Source of the DNA: Sva-07 sp963710625
GTDB lineage: Bacteria > Actinomycetota > Acidimicrobiia > Acidimicrobiales > Ilumatobacteraceae
Assembly: GCA_963710625.1 (NCBI GenBank)
Contig: CAVQBG010000034.1
Span: 62,001 to 126,000, forward strand
Direction of reading: 5' to 3'
DNA length: 64,000 bases
This document shows, piece by piece, positions 8,954-17,350 of this stretch. The translations under genes and the position numbers were made by a program. The first letter of the stretch is position 1, and the number at the start of each line of letters is the position of its first letter. The notes beneath the pieces are model-generated. The model was not told the DNA's origin and searched no databases. It was given only the letters and a program-made list of their open reading frames with translations.

Positions 8954-10792
8954 ATGTCCGCCGCGGCTCCGCCACCCACCCCGACCGTCATCGCACAGCG
9001 GTACGAGCTGCAACGGATGCTCGCGCAGGGCGGCATGGCCGAAGTGTGGCTCGCCCGTGACCTGACGCTCGATCGCAAGGTGGCCGTCAAGTGGCTCAAG
9101 CCGTCGTTGGCCACCGACCCGGTGGTCGCCGAACGCTTCCGCCGCGAAGCGATCGCGGCGGCCAGCCTCAACCACCCCAACATCGTCGCCGTCCACGACG
9201 TCTTCGAACAGGACGGGCGCCAGGCGGTCGTGATGCAACTGGTCGAGGGCAAGAGCCTGCGCCAGGTGCTCGACACGCAGAAGCGTCTCAGCCCCGAACT
9301 CACCTGCCACATCGGCACCTGTGTCGCCGCCGCCCTCGACCACGCCCACGAGGCGGGCTTCGTGCACCGCGACGTCAAGCCGGGCAACATCATGATGACG
9401 TCCGACGGCCGGGTGCTGCTCACCGACTTCGGCATCGCCAAAGGCCTGCAATCGGCCGAGACCGATCTCACCAGCGACAACATCATGATGGGGACGGCCA
9501 AGTACCTGTCGCCCGAACAGGTACGTGGCAAGAAGCTCGACGGTCGCGCCGATCTCTATTCCCTCGGCCTCGTGCTCTACGAGTGCCTCGCCGGTCGTGT
9601 CCCATTCCTCGGCGAGACCGACGCCGACACCGCACTCGCGCGCCTGCAACGCGATCCGACCGACCTCACGCGCCTGCGCGCCACCCTGCCGACCAAGCTC
9701 GTGATCGTCATCCACCAGTTGCTCGCCCGCAATCCGGCGCAACGCCCCGCGTGCGGCGCGGATCTCGTGGTCGCCCTGCGCGACGCCGCCAAGGAGGGTC
9801 CGCCGCACATCGACCCCACCCCCCACGAACGGTCGCCGGTCGCGCCGTTCGGCGGCCGCCGCCTGCGGCGTGCGCCGTCCGACGTCGCCGGTCGCGCCGC
9901 CGATCGCGCCCGGGCGGTCGCCCCGGAGCAGACGATCACGTCGATGGCCGGCCCCATCCCCGGCGAGGTCGGCCACACACGCGCCACACCGGTCACTGCA
10001 GCGGCAGCGGCGACGGCACGTGCAGCCGGGCCCGCGCGACCGACTGCGTTCACCGAGTTGCCGGCCATCGCCGAACCCACCCCCGACGCGGGCAACGAGC
10101 TGCGCGGCAAGCCGGCACGGGGGCTCACGCAGGAGTGGAAGCCCGCGTTCACCGTCGTCGCCGTGCTCGTCGTCGCAGCCCTGGTCGTGGGGGCGCTGCT
10201 GTGGGCCAATCTCGAGTTCGGTGGCGGTGAAACGATCGTGTCCACACCGGCGCTCGGCGACGCCGGGGACGGGACCGGCAACGACGGCGCGTTGGTCGAG
10301 GAGGCCGCCGATGCGCCCGCTGTTGCGTCAGCCGCCGCCATGATCGCCACGATCACCGCCTACGACCCCGACGGCGACGGCACCGAGAACGACGGCGACG
10401 CGATGCTCGCAGGGGCCGACGGCAGCCCCGGCACGTCGTGGAGCACGGTCTGCTATGCCGACCGCTACCTCGGTGGCAAGGGCGGTGTCGGCCTGGTGGT
10501 CACGTTCGATGCCCCGATGCAGCAGGCCCTCCAGGTCGACCTGCTGTCGGCGCCGTACCAGGTCGCCTTCCTGGCGTCGGACGCCGAGGTGATCCCTCCG
10601 ACGATCGCCGACTGGGGTCCGGCGCTCGGCCCCACCGCCTTCGCCGACGACACCGGCACGGTCGTGTCACCCGTGCCGGCCACCCCGGCACGACACATGC
10701 TGATCCTGCTCAAGGAGCTCGGCACCGACGGAAGCTGCACGGACGCCAATCCCTACCGCGGTCGTCTCGGTGAGATCGCCATCGTGAACTGA
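8954..10792 (+). CDS. Transmembrane Ser/Thr kinase with MurJ-type C-terminal ectodomain
   Basis: A 612-residue PknB-type kinase. Residues about 17-280 form the kinase domain with glycine loop AQGGMAEV, VAVK lysine (K46), HRDVKPGN (D140), DFG (158-160) and a GTAKYLSPEQ activation segment end, so all catalytic residues are present. A Pro/Ala-rich linker leads to one membrane helix (about 397-418). The outside part (about 450-612) contains YDPDGDGTENDGDA, a GTSWSTVCYADRYLGGKGGVGL stretch and ends RGRLGEIAIVN. This resembles the sugar-binding-like C-terminal domain of mycobacterial MviN/MurJ (Rv3910), where it follows a pseudokinase. The gene occupies the locus where murJ normally stands. ATG at 8954 is preferred over TTG at 8909; TAGCGT (8937-8942) lies 11 bases upstream. 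Confidence 0.88.
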   Translation: MSAAAPPPTPTVIAQRYELQRMLAQGGMAEVWLARDLTLDRKVAVKWLKPSLATDPVVAERFRREAIAAASLNHPNIVAVHDVFEQDGRQAVVMQLVEGKSLRQVLDTQKRLSPELTCHIGTCVAAALDHAHEAGFVHRDVKPGNIMMTSDGRVLLTDFGIAKGLQSAETDLTSDNIMMGTAKYLSPEQVRGKKLDGRADLYSLGLVLYECLAGRVPFLGETDADTALARLQRDPTDLTRLRATLPTKLVIVIHQLLARNPAQRPACGADLVVALRDAAKEGPPHIDPTPHERSPVAPFGGRRLRRAPSDVAGRAADRARAVAPEQTITSMAGPIPGEVGHTRATPVTAAAAATARAAGPARPTAFTELPAIAEPTPDAGNELRGKPARGLTQEWKPAFTVVAVLVVAALVVGALLWANLEFGGGETIVSTPALGDAGDGTGNDGALVEEAADAPAVASAAAMIATITAYDPDGDGTENDGDAMLAGADGSPGTSWSTVCYADRYLGGKGGVGLVVTFDAPMQQALQVDLLSAPYQVAFLASDAEVIPPTIADWGPALGPTAFADDTGTVVSPVPATPARHMLILLKELGTDGSCTDANPYRGRLGEIAIVN

Positions 10793-10814
10793 GCGGCTCG
10801 TTACGCTCGCGGGC

Positions 10815-11444
10815 ATTCCGACACACCTCGACGACGCCGCACTGGTTGCCGCTGCGCAGGGCGGCGACCGCAACGCGCTCGACCAACTCCTGCGACGCCA
10901 CTACGACCGGATCCACGCGGTGTGCCGACGCGTGGCAGGGAGCACGCGCGACGGCGACGACGCCTGCCAGGAGGCCCTGATCAAGATCGTTCGCAACCTG
11001 CCGCGATTCGACGGGCGGTCCTCGTTCGGGACGTGGGCCTATCGCATCGCGACCAACGCATCGCTCGACGAACTCCGCAAACGCAACCGGCGACCGAGGC
11101 TCGCCGCTGTCGACGACCAGGCCACCATGGACGTCGCCGATCCGGTCGCCACGCAGCGACTCGACGGGATCGGCGATCGACTGCTGCTCGATGACGCCCT
11201 CGCGGCACTCGCCGACGATCTCCGCGCCGCTGTCGTACTGCGCGATGTCGCGGCGCTCGAGTACAGCGAGATCGCTGAGGTGCTCGACATCCCGATCGGC
11301 ACGGTCAAGTCGCGCATCTCGCGTGGACGCGCCGCGCTCGCTCGAGACCTCCGAGTCGACGCCGCGCCGGAACCGTCTCCACAGCCCGACGGAGAACACG
11401 GGAACCGAACCGACCCCGCCGAACGTCCAACAGACCTGACATGA
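10815..11444 (+). CDS. ECF-type RNA polymerase sigma factor, probable ATT start
   Basis: A sigma-70 family factor of about 209 residues. Region 2 is seen in DDACQEALIKIVRNLPRF and FGTWAYRIATNASLDELRKR; region 4 in LRAAVVLRDVAALEYSEIAEVL and IPIGTVKSRISRGRAAL. It occupies the SigM position of mycobacteria, next to trxB/trxA. The first ATG/GTG/TTG in frame (GTG 10920) would cut off conserved residues ALVAAAQGGDRNALDQLLRRHY. The frame is open upstream, and TACGCT at 10802-10807 is followed 7 bases later by ATT at 10815, exactly the leaderless spacing used by neighbours. CTG at 10842 is the other option. The stop overlaps the anti-sigma ATG (ATGA), so the pair is coupled. Confidence 0.85.
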   Translation: MPTHLDDAALVAAAQGGDRNALDQLLRRHYDRIHAVCRRVAGSTRDGDDACQEALIKIVRNLPRFDGRSSFGTWAYRIATNASLDELRKRNRRPRLAAVDDQATMDVADPVATQRLDGIGDRLLLDDALAALADDLRAAVVLRDVAALEYSEIAEVLDIPIGTVKSRISRGRAALARDLRVDAAPEPSPQPDGEHGNRTDPAERPTDLT

Positions 11445-12385
11445 ACGACGACGACATCCTTCTCGCGAGCGCGTACCTCGACGGTGACGTGACCGCGGAC
11501 GAACGCGCCCTCGTCGAGACCGACCTCGACCTGCTCTCGGAGGTCGCCCGACTGCGTCAGGTTCGCGCCCTGTTGGCCGATCGGGAACCACCGAGCATCT
11601 CACAGCGCGAGGAGCACCTCGCCGCCGCGCTCGACGCCTGGGATCGTCTGCCGGAGGCCGAGCGCACAGGCGCCGTACGTGACATCACCCCGGCCGCGCT
11701 CAGGCGCGGCGCCAGCCCCGCATCCGCCGCCGCCGCGGCGACGATCACGACGCCCACGTCGCTGGAGCACCGTCGGCGTACGGCGATGAACCGACGGATG
11801 CTCGGTGCCGCCGCCGTCATCGTGCTCGTGCTCGGCGGAGGGATCGCCCTGCAGACCCTGTCGAGCCGGGGCGACGACGACGCGAGCTCGTCCGCCGGGG
11901 CCACGGTGCCACTCGAGGAGGCTGCGCTCGCCGCGTCGGCCGACGCTGCGAACCAGTCGGGCGGTGCCGCCACGGAGGGCGACCGCGCCTCGGCCGAGAT
12001 CGCATCGGCCGATGCGCCCGCGGTACCGGCGTCGGGTGCGGAACTCGACACCGGCATCGACGATGCGGCCCCGCCGAGCGAGCGGACACTCGACCTCCTC
12101 GAGACGCCCGACGATCTCGCGCTTTTCGCGTCGGATGCCATCGGTGCGCCGATCTCGCCCGACGTCCCTGCCGCCACCAGCGCGCCGATCGACGACCGGC
12201 TGACCCCCGACCAGGCCGAGCTCCTCGATGCCGAGCTGCCCCTGTGCCTCGGTGCCGACTTCGTGGTGGGCCCGGCGTTCTACCGGGACACCGAGGTCGT
12301 CGTCGGTGTCGACGTGAGCCGCAACCTCGCACTCGCGTACGTCGGTACGACGTGTCGTGAAATCGCCCGTGCGCGCCTTCCGTGA
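11441..12385 (+). CDS. Membrane anti-sigma factor paired with the upstream sigma gene
   Basis: A 314-residue protein starting inside the sigma factor stop. The N-terminus (LLASAYLDGDVTADERALVETDLDLL) looks like the cytoplasmic anti-sigma domain, but has no HxxxCxxC zinc cluster. A single membrane helix follows (about residues 110-134, MLGAAAVIVLVLGGGIALQ). The outer part is Ala/Asp/Ser-rich and low complexity, ending in a folded region with two cysteines (LPLCLGADF and GTTCREI) that could form a disulfide. The role is inferred from the overlap with the sigma gene and the topology; by family logic it would hold the sigma factor at the membrane. Confidence 0.75.
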   Translation: MNDDDILLASAYLDGDVTADERALVETDLDLLSEVARLRQVRALLADREPPSISQREEHLAAALDAWDRLPEAERTGAVRDITPAALRRGASPASAAAAATITTPTSLEHRRRTAMNRRMLGAAAVIVLVLGGGIALQTLSSRGDDDASSSAGATVPLEEAALAASADAANQSGGAATEGDRASAEIASADAPAVPASGAELDTGIDDAAPPSERTLDLLETPDDLALFASDAIGAPISPDVPAATSAPIDDRLTPDQAELLDAELPLCLGADFVVGPAFYRDTEVVVGVDVSRNLALAYVGTTCREIARARLP

Positions 12386-12405
12386 CGTCCGGCTAACCTC
12401 GCCGC

Positions 12406-12729
12406 ATGCCGGCAAATCCGCTCACCGATCCGAACTGGGCGTCGGAAACCACCGACACCCTGGTCAGCTACATCGATCTCGTTCGGTCCAAGACCACACA
12501 GCCCGTGGTCTACGCGGCCCGCGCCGTCGTCTTCGGGTTGATCGCCGTCATCGTCGGCTCGTTCGCCCTGGTCATCCTGTTCGTGATGCTCATGCGCGGT
12601 CTGCAGGCGCTGCTCGAACTCGCGACCACGTGGGAACGAGCGGTCTATCTCAGCTACCTGATCGTCGGCGCCGTGTTCACCATCGCCGGTGTCGTGCTGT
12701 TCAAGAAGCGCAACGCCGCCGCGAGTTGA
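12406..12729 (+). CDS. Small two-helix membrane protein
   Basis: A 107-residue protein with two hydrophobic helices (about 42-66, VVFGLIAVIVGSFALVILFVML, and about 80-99, YLSYLIVGAVFTIAGVVLF) and a charged N-terminal segment. The arrangement recalls short holin-X/DUF-type actinobacterial membrane proteins, but I do not recognise the family. It stands between the anti-sigma gene and trxB. The start is firm: TAACCT (12394-12399) lies 6 bases before the ATG, a leaderless arrangement, so it has its own promoter. Confidence 0.75.
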   Translation: MPANPLTDPNWASETTDTLVSYIDLVRSKTTQPVVYAARAVVFGLIAVIVGSFALVILFVMLMRGLQALLELATTWERAVYLSYLIVGAVFTIAGVVLFKKRNAAAS

Positions 12730-12772
12730 CGCTCGCGCTCCCCCCGTCAAGCCCCGTCAAGAAGGAGTCTCC

Positions 12773-13726
12773 ATGGCCGACGTCCGCGACGTCATCATCA
12801 TCGGTTCGGGCCCGGCCGGCCTCACCGCGGCGGTGTACACCGCTCGGGCGAACCTGTCACCCCTGCTCATCGAGGGTGAACCCTCGAGCACGAGCGATCA
12901 GCCCGGGGGTCAACTGATGCTCACCACCGAGGTCGAGAACTTTCCCGGGTTCCCCGACGGGATCATGGGCCCCGAACTGATGGCCAACATGCGCGCGCAG
13001 GCCGTCCGCTTCGGCACCGAGATCCTCACCGAGAAGGTGACCGACGTCGACTTCTCCCAGCGCCCGTTCCGCGTGTGGGTCCGCGACGACGAGTACCTCG
13101 CCAACTCCGTGATCGTGAGCACCGGTGCGCAATCGCTGATGCTGGGGCTCGAGGCCGAGCGGCGTCTGATCGGCCACGGCCTCTCGACGTGTGCCACGTG
13201 CGACGGCTTCTTCTTCCGCGGTCACGAGATCGCCGTCGTCGGCGGTGGCGACTCCGCCATCGAAGAGGCGATGTTCCTCACCAAGTTCGCCGACAAGGTC
13301 ACGATCATCCATCGTCGCGACGAACTCCGGGCGTCGAAGATCATGCAGGACCGCGCGTTCGCCAACCCGAAGATCGAGTTCCTCTGGAACTCCCAGGTCA
13401 CCGACGTCTTCGGCGACACCAGTGTCACCGGCGTCGAGGTCACCAACACCCTCGACGGCAGTGTGTCGACCCTCCCCGTCACCGGCCTCTTCGTGGCGAT
13501 CGGTCACCGCCCGAACACCGATCTGTTCGTGGGCAAACTCGACATGGACCCCGTGACCGGCTACCTGGTGACCCGCCACGACTCGGCCTACACCGACGTG
13601 GAGGGCGTCTTCGCCTGTGGCGACGTGCAGGACGACGTGTACCGCCAGGCGATCACCGCCGCCGGCTCGGGCTGCATGGCCGCCATCGACGCCGAGCGTT
13701 GGCTCGAGGCGAACGTCCATCACTGA
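12773..13726 (+). CDS. trxB: Thioredoxin reductase
   Basis: A 317-residue NADPH-dependent flavoprotein that reduces thioredoxin. FAD-binding GSGPAGLTAA is at residues 11-20, the redox pair C140-A-T-C143 lies in STCATCDGFFF, the NADPH site is AVVGGGDSAIEEA, and the FAD-contacting ending FACGDVQD is present. Length is normal for bacterial TrxB. A strong Shine-Dalgarno (GAAGGAG at 12761-12767) fixes the ATG at 12773. Its partner trxA follows after 106 bases. Confidence 0.97.
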   Translation: MADVRDVIIIGSGPAGLTAAVYTARANLSPLLIEGEPSSTSDQPGGQLMLTTEVENFPGFPDGIMGPELMANMRAQAVRFGTEILTEKVTDVDFSQRPFRVWVRDDEYLANSVIVSTGAQSLMLGLEAERRLIGHGLSTCATCDGFFFRGHEIAVVGGGDSAIEEAMFLTKFADKVTIIHRRDELRASKIMQDRAFANPKIEFLWNSQVTDVFGDTSVTGVEVTNTLDGSVSTLPVTGLFVAIGHRPNTDLFVGKLDMDPVTGYLVTRHDSAYTDVEGVFACGDVQDDVYRQAITAAGSGCMAAIDAERWLEANVHH

Positions 13727-13741
13727 CGCGACGTCCGCTAC

Positions 13742-13768
13742 GGGAATGTTCTGCGCCACGTCGGGGTT
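13742..13768 (+). promoter_or_regulatory. SigR/SigH-type thiol-stress promoter upstream of trxA
   Basis: GGGAAT (13742-13747) is followed after exactly 18 bases by GTT (13766-13768, within GGTTG). This matches the known actinobacterial SigR/SigH consensus (GGGAAT, N18, GTT), which drives thioredoxin and mycothiol genes under disulfide stress. It would give trxA a leader of about 55-60 bases with its own ribosome binding site. The match is seen in sequence; use by a SigR-like factor is inferred. Confidence 0.65.
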
Positions 13769-13832
13769 GACGTGCACGCGCCGAACTGCACACAACGGCG
13801 ACGACTCCACGTCCTGCGAAAGGAACTTCCCC

Positions 13833-14171
13833 ATGGCCAACGGCATTGTGAACCTGTCCACCAACACCTTCGACGAGACCGTGATCGGCTCGGACAAGCC
13901 GGTCGTGGTGGACTTCTGGGCGGAATGGTGCGGTCCGTGCAAGCAGATCGCCCCGATCCTCGAGGAGATCGCCGGCGAGCACGGCAACGACGTGACCGTC
14001 GCCAAGCTGAACGTCGACGACAACCCCGATCTCGCCATGCGCTACAACGTCATGAGCATTCCAACGCTGCTGGTCTTCTCCGGCGGTGAGGTCTCCAAGC
14101 GCCTCGTCGGCGCGAAGAGCAAGGGTGCACTCCTCCAGGAGCTCGACGAATTCCTCACGACCTCAGCCTGA
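13833..14171 (+). CDS. trxA: Thioredoxin
   Basis: A 112-residue thioredoxin with active site WCGPC (C33, C36) after VVVDFWAE, the conserved cis-proline region (YNVMSIPTLLVF) and normal length. It is reduced by the TrxB encoded just upstream and reduces protein disulfides in the cytoplasm. AAAGGAA lies a few bases before the ATG at 13833. The last codons overlap the probable CTG start of the next gene. Confidence 0.97.
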   Translation: MANGIVNLSTNTFDETVIGSDKPVVVDFWAEWCGPCKQIAPILEEIAGEHGNDVTVAKLNVDDNPDLAMRYNVMSIPTLLVFSGGEVSKRLVGAKSKGALLQELDEFLTTSA

Positions 14172-15172
14172 CGAACCTGCTCCCGCTGACGCTCGGTCAG
14201 CGCGGCGACGCAGTTCGAGACCTCCAACGGCGCCTCGCCGCGGCCGGGTTCACCGCCATCGGTGACGACCCCGGGGTGTTCGGCGCGTCGACACAGCAGG
14301 TGTTGAGCGCGTTCCAGCAGCAGCGCGGGCTGCACGAGAGCGGTGCCTGCGACGAGCCGACCTGGCTCGCACTGGTCGAGGCCGGATGGACCCTCGGCGA
14401 CCGGTTGCTGCTGCTCGGGGCCCCGCAACTGCGAGGTGACGACGTCGCGCAGCTGCAGGCGGCGCTGAACCACCTCGGCTTCGACTGCGGACGCCCCGAC
14501 GGCATCATGGGCCCGGCGACGGCCCGCGCATTGGAGGACTTCCAGCGGAACTCGGGGCTCACCGCGGACGGGGTGTGCGGGAGTCACACCGTGCGGATGC
14601 TCGAGCTGGTCAGCCGGCAGAGCGGGTCCGGCCCCGGCGTTGCCGTCGTACGCGAGAGCGAGTCGATGGCCACCCACGCGTCGTTGCGAACGCTGCGGGT
14701 CGTGATCGGTCAGTTCGGCGGGCTCAGCTCGATCAGTCGGTCGCTCTCACGCTCCCTGCGCGACGGGGGTGCCACGGTGATGTCCACCGACGAGTACGAA
14801 GCCGGAGCGCAGGCGGCCGCCGCCAACCGTTTCGGAGCGTCCGCCTACATCGGATTCGAGGCTCGATCGGACAGGCGTTCGATGATCTGCTATTTTGCCG
14901 TACCGACGTTCGAGTCGGTGGGTGGAAGAACGCTCGCCTCGCGTGCTGTGGACGAACTCCGCTCGGTGCTCGCTGCGCCACCCGAACTCCACGGCATGCG
15001 CCTCCCAGTGCTGCGCGAGACGAGGATGCCGGCGGTGCTGTGCTCGCTCGGGCCCGTACGAGCCGTGGTCGATGCGACCGACGAGATCACCGAGGGACTG
15101 GTCGCCGCCATCGATGCCTGGGCCACCTCGCCGATGACCGATCGGCACCCGCCGGCCCGTTCGTCCGGGTGA
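14168..15172 (+). CDS. CwlM-like peptidoglycan-binding pseudo-amidase
   Basis: About 334 residues: two peptidoglycan-binding repeats (LTLGQRGDAVRDLQRRLAAAGF and LRGDDVAQLQAALNHLGFDCG, each ending in a MGPAT- or FGAST-type loop) then an amidase_3-like fold (LRVVIGQFGG to ITEGLVAAIDAW). In active amidases the first zinc histidine lies in a GHGG motif and another in an IHAN-type motif; here these read GQFGG and IGFEARSD, so zinc ligands are missing. Mycobacterial CwlM, at the same locus, is likewise a regulator rather than a hydrolase. No ATG/GTG/TTG precedes the first repeat; CTG at 14168 overlapping the trxA stop (CTGA) keeps it whole, while GTG at 14276 would lose it. Confidence 0.75.
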   Translation: MTNLLPLTLGQRGDAVRDLQRRLAAAGFTAIGDDPGVFGASTQQVLSAFQQQRGLHESGACDEPTWLALVEAGWTLGDRLLLLGAPQLRGDDVAQLQAALNHLGFDCGRPDGIMGPATARALEDFQRNSGLTADGVCGSHTVRMLELVSRQSGSGPGVAVVRESESMATHASLRTLRVVIGQFGGLSSISRSLSRSLRDGGATVMSTDEYEAGAQAAAANRFGASAYIGFEARSDRRSMICYFAVPTFESVGGRTLASRAVDELRSVLAAPPELHGMRLPVLRETRMPAVLCSLGPVRAVVDATDEITEGLVAAIDAWATSPMTDRHPPARSSG

Positions 15173-15192
15173 TCGTCGGGGCGATCGACCCT

Positions 15193-15201
15193 TTGTCCAC
15201 A
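15193..15201 (+). promoter_or_regulatory. Isolated perfect DnaA box
   Basis: TTGTCCACA, the actinobacterial DnaA-box form, lies in the 227-base gap between the convergent cwlM-like and parB genes, about 6 kb left of dnaA. The rest of that gap shows no gene and no clear terminator. A single box may be chance, or could titrate DnaA. Confidence 0.4.
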
Positions 15202-15399
15202 GGCTTGCTCACAGGCTGTGGGTTCGTCTCGACCACACGTTGAATGCCCGACCACCGAGTGTGGGTGAACGGCCGGAGTACAGCAGGTGGACGTGACGCT
15301 GCGTACTCGTCCTCCCGTCACCTGAATGTCACGCGCGAGCTGAGGATGAGGGGAGTCCAGTGGAGATCGATGGTTCCGATCTCGAGGACCTCCAGCGCA

Positions 15400-16329
15400 T
15401 CAGCCGGCGATCACCCGATAGATACGTTCGAGGTCCTCGAGATCGGCGAATTCGATCGTGACACGACCCTTCTTGGCCGACATCTGGACGTTGACTCGCG
15501 TCTCGAGATGCTCGGCCAGCAGCCGCTCCAACTCCAACAGGCCGGGGGGGCGGAGCTTCGTCGCCGGGGTGAGCCCGGCACCATCGATGGTCCCGGTGCT
15601 CGGCGATGGGCCCGATTCCGCTGGTGACTCCCCCTCCGGTACCTCGGTCAGCTGGCGCACGGTGTCCTCCACCATGCGCACCGACCAGCCTCCGGCCGCC
15701 GCCTCTCGGGCGAGGGCCTCCTGACGACCACGGTCAGGCGTTCCGAGCAGGGCCCGCGCATGTCCTGCCGACAGCTGACCGTCGGCCAGCAGCCGTTGGA
15801 CCGCGGGTGGAAGTCCGAGCAGCCGCAGGCTGTTCGTGATCGCCGAGCGACTCTTGCCGACACGACCGGAGACCTGATCGTGCGTGAGACCGAAGTCGTC
15901 GATCAGTTGCTGGTACGCCGCGGCCTCCTCCAGCGCCGTGAGGTCCTGGCGGTGGAGGTTCTCCACCAATGCCTGCTCCACCGAACTCGCATCGTCAGTG
16001 GTTCGCACCACTGCCGGGACAGTCGCCAGACCGGCGCGCTGGGCTGCCCGCCACCGTCGTTCACCGGCGATCAACTCGAAACCACCGTCGGCGGCGGGCC
16101 GCACCAGAATCGGCTGCAGGACACCCATCTCCGCGATCGACGCAGTCAGCTCGCTGAGGCTCTCCTCGTCGAAGTGCACGCGCGGCTGGTTCGGATTCGG
16201 CACGACGTCGGCCACGGCGATGTCGACCAGTACGGCCGCACGCTCCTGACCACCGCCACCGGCTTCGGGCCGTTCGGCCGTCGGGATGATCGAACTCAGG
16301 CCCTTGCCGAGGCCGCTAGATCGAGCCAT
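15400..16329 (-). CDS. parB: Chromosome-partitioning protein ParB
   Basis: A 309-residue ParB. The N-terminal CTP/parS-loading domain contains NPNQPRVHFDEESLSELTASI and LIAGERRWRAAQRAG (the GERRxRA motif), followed by the helix-turn-helix (LTHDQVSGRVGKSRSAITNSLRLL) and a short C-terminal dimerisation segment. It spreads from parS sites and recruits ParA for origin segregation. The gene overlaps the end of parA by 14 bases and two parS-like sites lie just upstream of parA. Confidence 0.97.
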   Translation of the reverse strand: MARSSGLGKGLSSIIPTAERPEAGGGGQERAAVLVDIAVADVVPNPNQPRVHFDEESLSELTASIAEMGVLQPILVRPAADGGFELIAGERRWRAAQRAGLATVPAVVRTTDDASSVEQALVENLHRQDLTALEEAAAYQQLIDDFGLTHDQVSGRVGKSRSAITNSLRLLGLPPAVQRLLADGQLSAGHARALLGTPDRGRQEALAREAAAGGWSVRMVEDTVRQLTEVPEGESPAESGPSPSTGTIDGAGLTPATKLRPPGLLELERLLAEHLETRVNVQMSAKKGRVTIEFADLEDLERIYRVIAG

Positions 16330-17170
16330 GGTGCACCTCCCGTGCGGCGTCGCGGTACGCGATGGCGCCGCGCGACGTCGGATCGAACGTGGTGATCGGC
16401 TGTCCGAACGAGGGAGCCTCGGACAGACGGACGGACCGGGGAATGACCGACTTGAGCACCTTCTCGCCGAAGTGTTCGCGGACTTCGCTCACCACCTGGC
16501 CGGACAACTTCGTGCGCGCGTCGTACATGACGCACAGAATCGTACTGAGGTCGAGCGTCGGGTTGAGGTTGCGCTTGACGAGGTCGACGTTGCGCAACAA
16601 TTGCCCGAGGCCCTCCAGTGCGTAGTACTCGCACTGGATCGGCACCAGCACCTCGCTGGCGGCCGCGAGACCGTTGACGGTCAGGAGTCCGAGCGATGGC
16701 GGACAGTCGATCAACACGTAGTCGTAATCCGACAGGACGGCGTCGATCGCCCGCTTCAACCGTTGCTCTCGGCTGAACGCCGGGACCAACTCGATCTCCG
16801 CTCCGGCGAGGTCGAGTGACGCGGGGGCGACGAAGAGATTCCGCACATCGGTGGGTTCGACCACGTTCTCCAGCGGCTCTTCGTGCATGAGCACGTGGTA
16901 CATCGAGTGCTCCAGCCCGCGGTTCTCGATGCCGAGTCCGGTCGAGGCATTGCCCTGGGGGTCGAGATCGATGATCAGCGTCCGCAGGCCCATGTCGGCC
17001 AGTGCCGCACCGAGATTGACGGTGGTCGTCGTCTTGCCGACACCGCCCTTCTGGTTGGCGAGGGCCATCACTCTGGGAAGGGGGTGACGATCACGTGGGG
17101 TCGAGACAGCAGCGGCGGGCGCTGCGGCGGGTTCAGGGGAAACGGACGCCGAGGCGTCATGATCCGACAC
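16316..17170 (-). CDS. parA: Chromosome-partitioning ATPase ParA
   Basis: A 284-residue ParA/Soj ATPase. Deviant Walker A NQKGGVGKTTTTVNLG begins near residue 39, followed by TLIIDLDPQGNASTG and DYVLIDCPPSLGLLT, all intact. A 30-residue Ala/Pro-rich N-terminal extension precedes the fold. It acts with ParB encoded next to it. Start is GTG at 17170 with GGAG-type ribosome binding sequence upstream. Confidence 0.97.
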   Translation of the reverse strand: MSDHDASASVSPEPAAAPAAAVSTPRDRHPLPRVMALANQKGGVGKTTTTVNLGAALADMGLRTLIIDLDPQGNASTGLGIENRGLEHSMYHVLMHEEPLENVVEPTDVRNLFVAPASLDLAGAEIELVPAFSREQRLKRAIDAVLSDYDYVLIDCPPSLGLLTVNGLAAASEVLVPIQCEYYALEGLGQLLRNVDLVKRNLNPTLDLSTILCVMYDARTKLSGQVVSEVREHFGEKVLKSVIPRSVRLSEAPSFGQPITTFDPTSRGAIAYRDAAREVHHGSI

Positions 17171-17270
17171 GGAGACTCCAGTACGAACAGGCGGACAGGA
17201 CGGAAGGTCCTGTCAGCGGGATGTGCACACTCTGCCGTACTCACCAGACGGATACAAGCATTTCGCTCGG

Positions 17271-17286
17271 TGTTCCACGTGAAACA
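17271..17286 (+). promoter_or_regulatory. parS site 1
   Basis: TGTTCCACGTGAAACA matches the parS consensus TGTTTCACGTGAAACA at 15 of 16 positions. It lies between parA and rsmG, where actinobacterial parS clusters are common. Confidence 0.92.
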
Positions 17287-17319
17287 TGTCGCCGACCGGC
17301 AGCCCACGACGACCTCGAA

Positions 17320-17335
17320 CGTTCCACGTGAAACA
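17320..17335 (+). promoter_or_regulatory. parS site 2
   Basis: CGTTCCACGTGAAACA matches 14 of 16 parS positions and starts 49 bases after the first site. Both sites share the TTCCACGTGAAACA core, including the same C-for-T change. Confidence 0.88.
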
Positions 17336-17350
17336 TCCAGCGACCCGACG

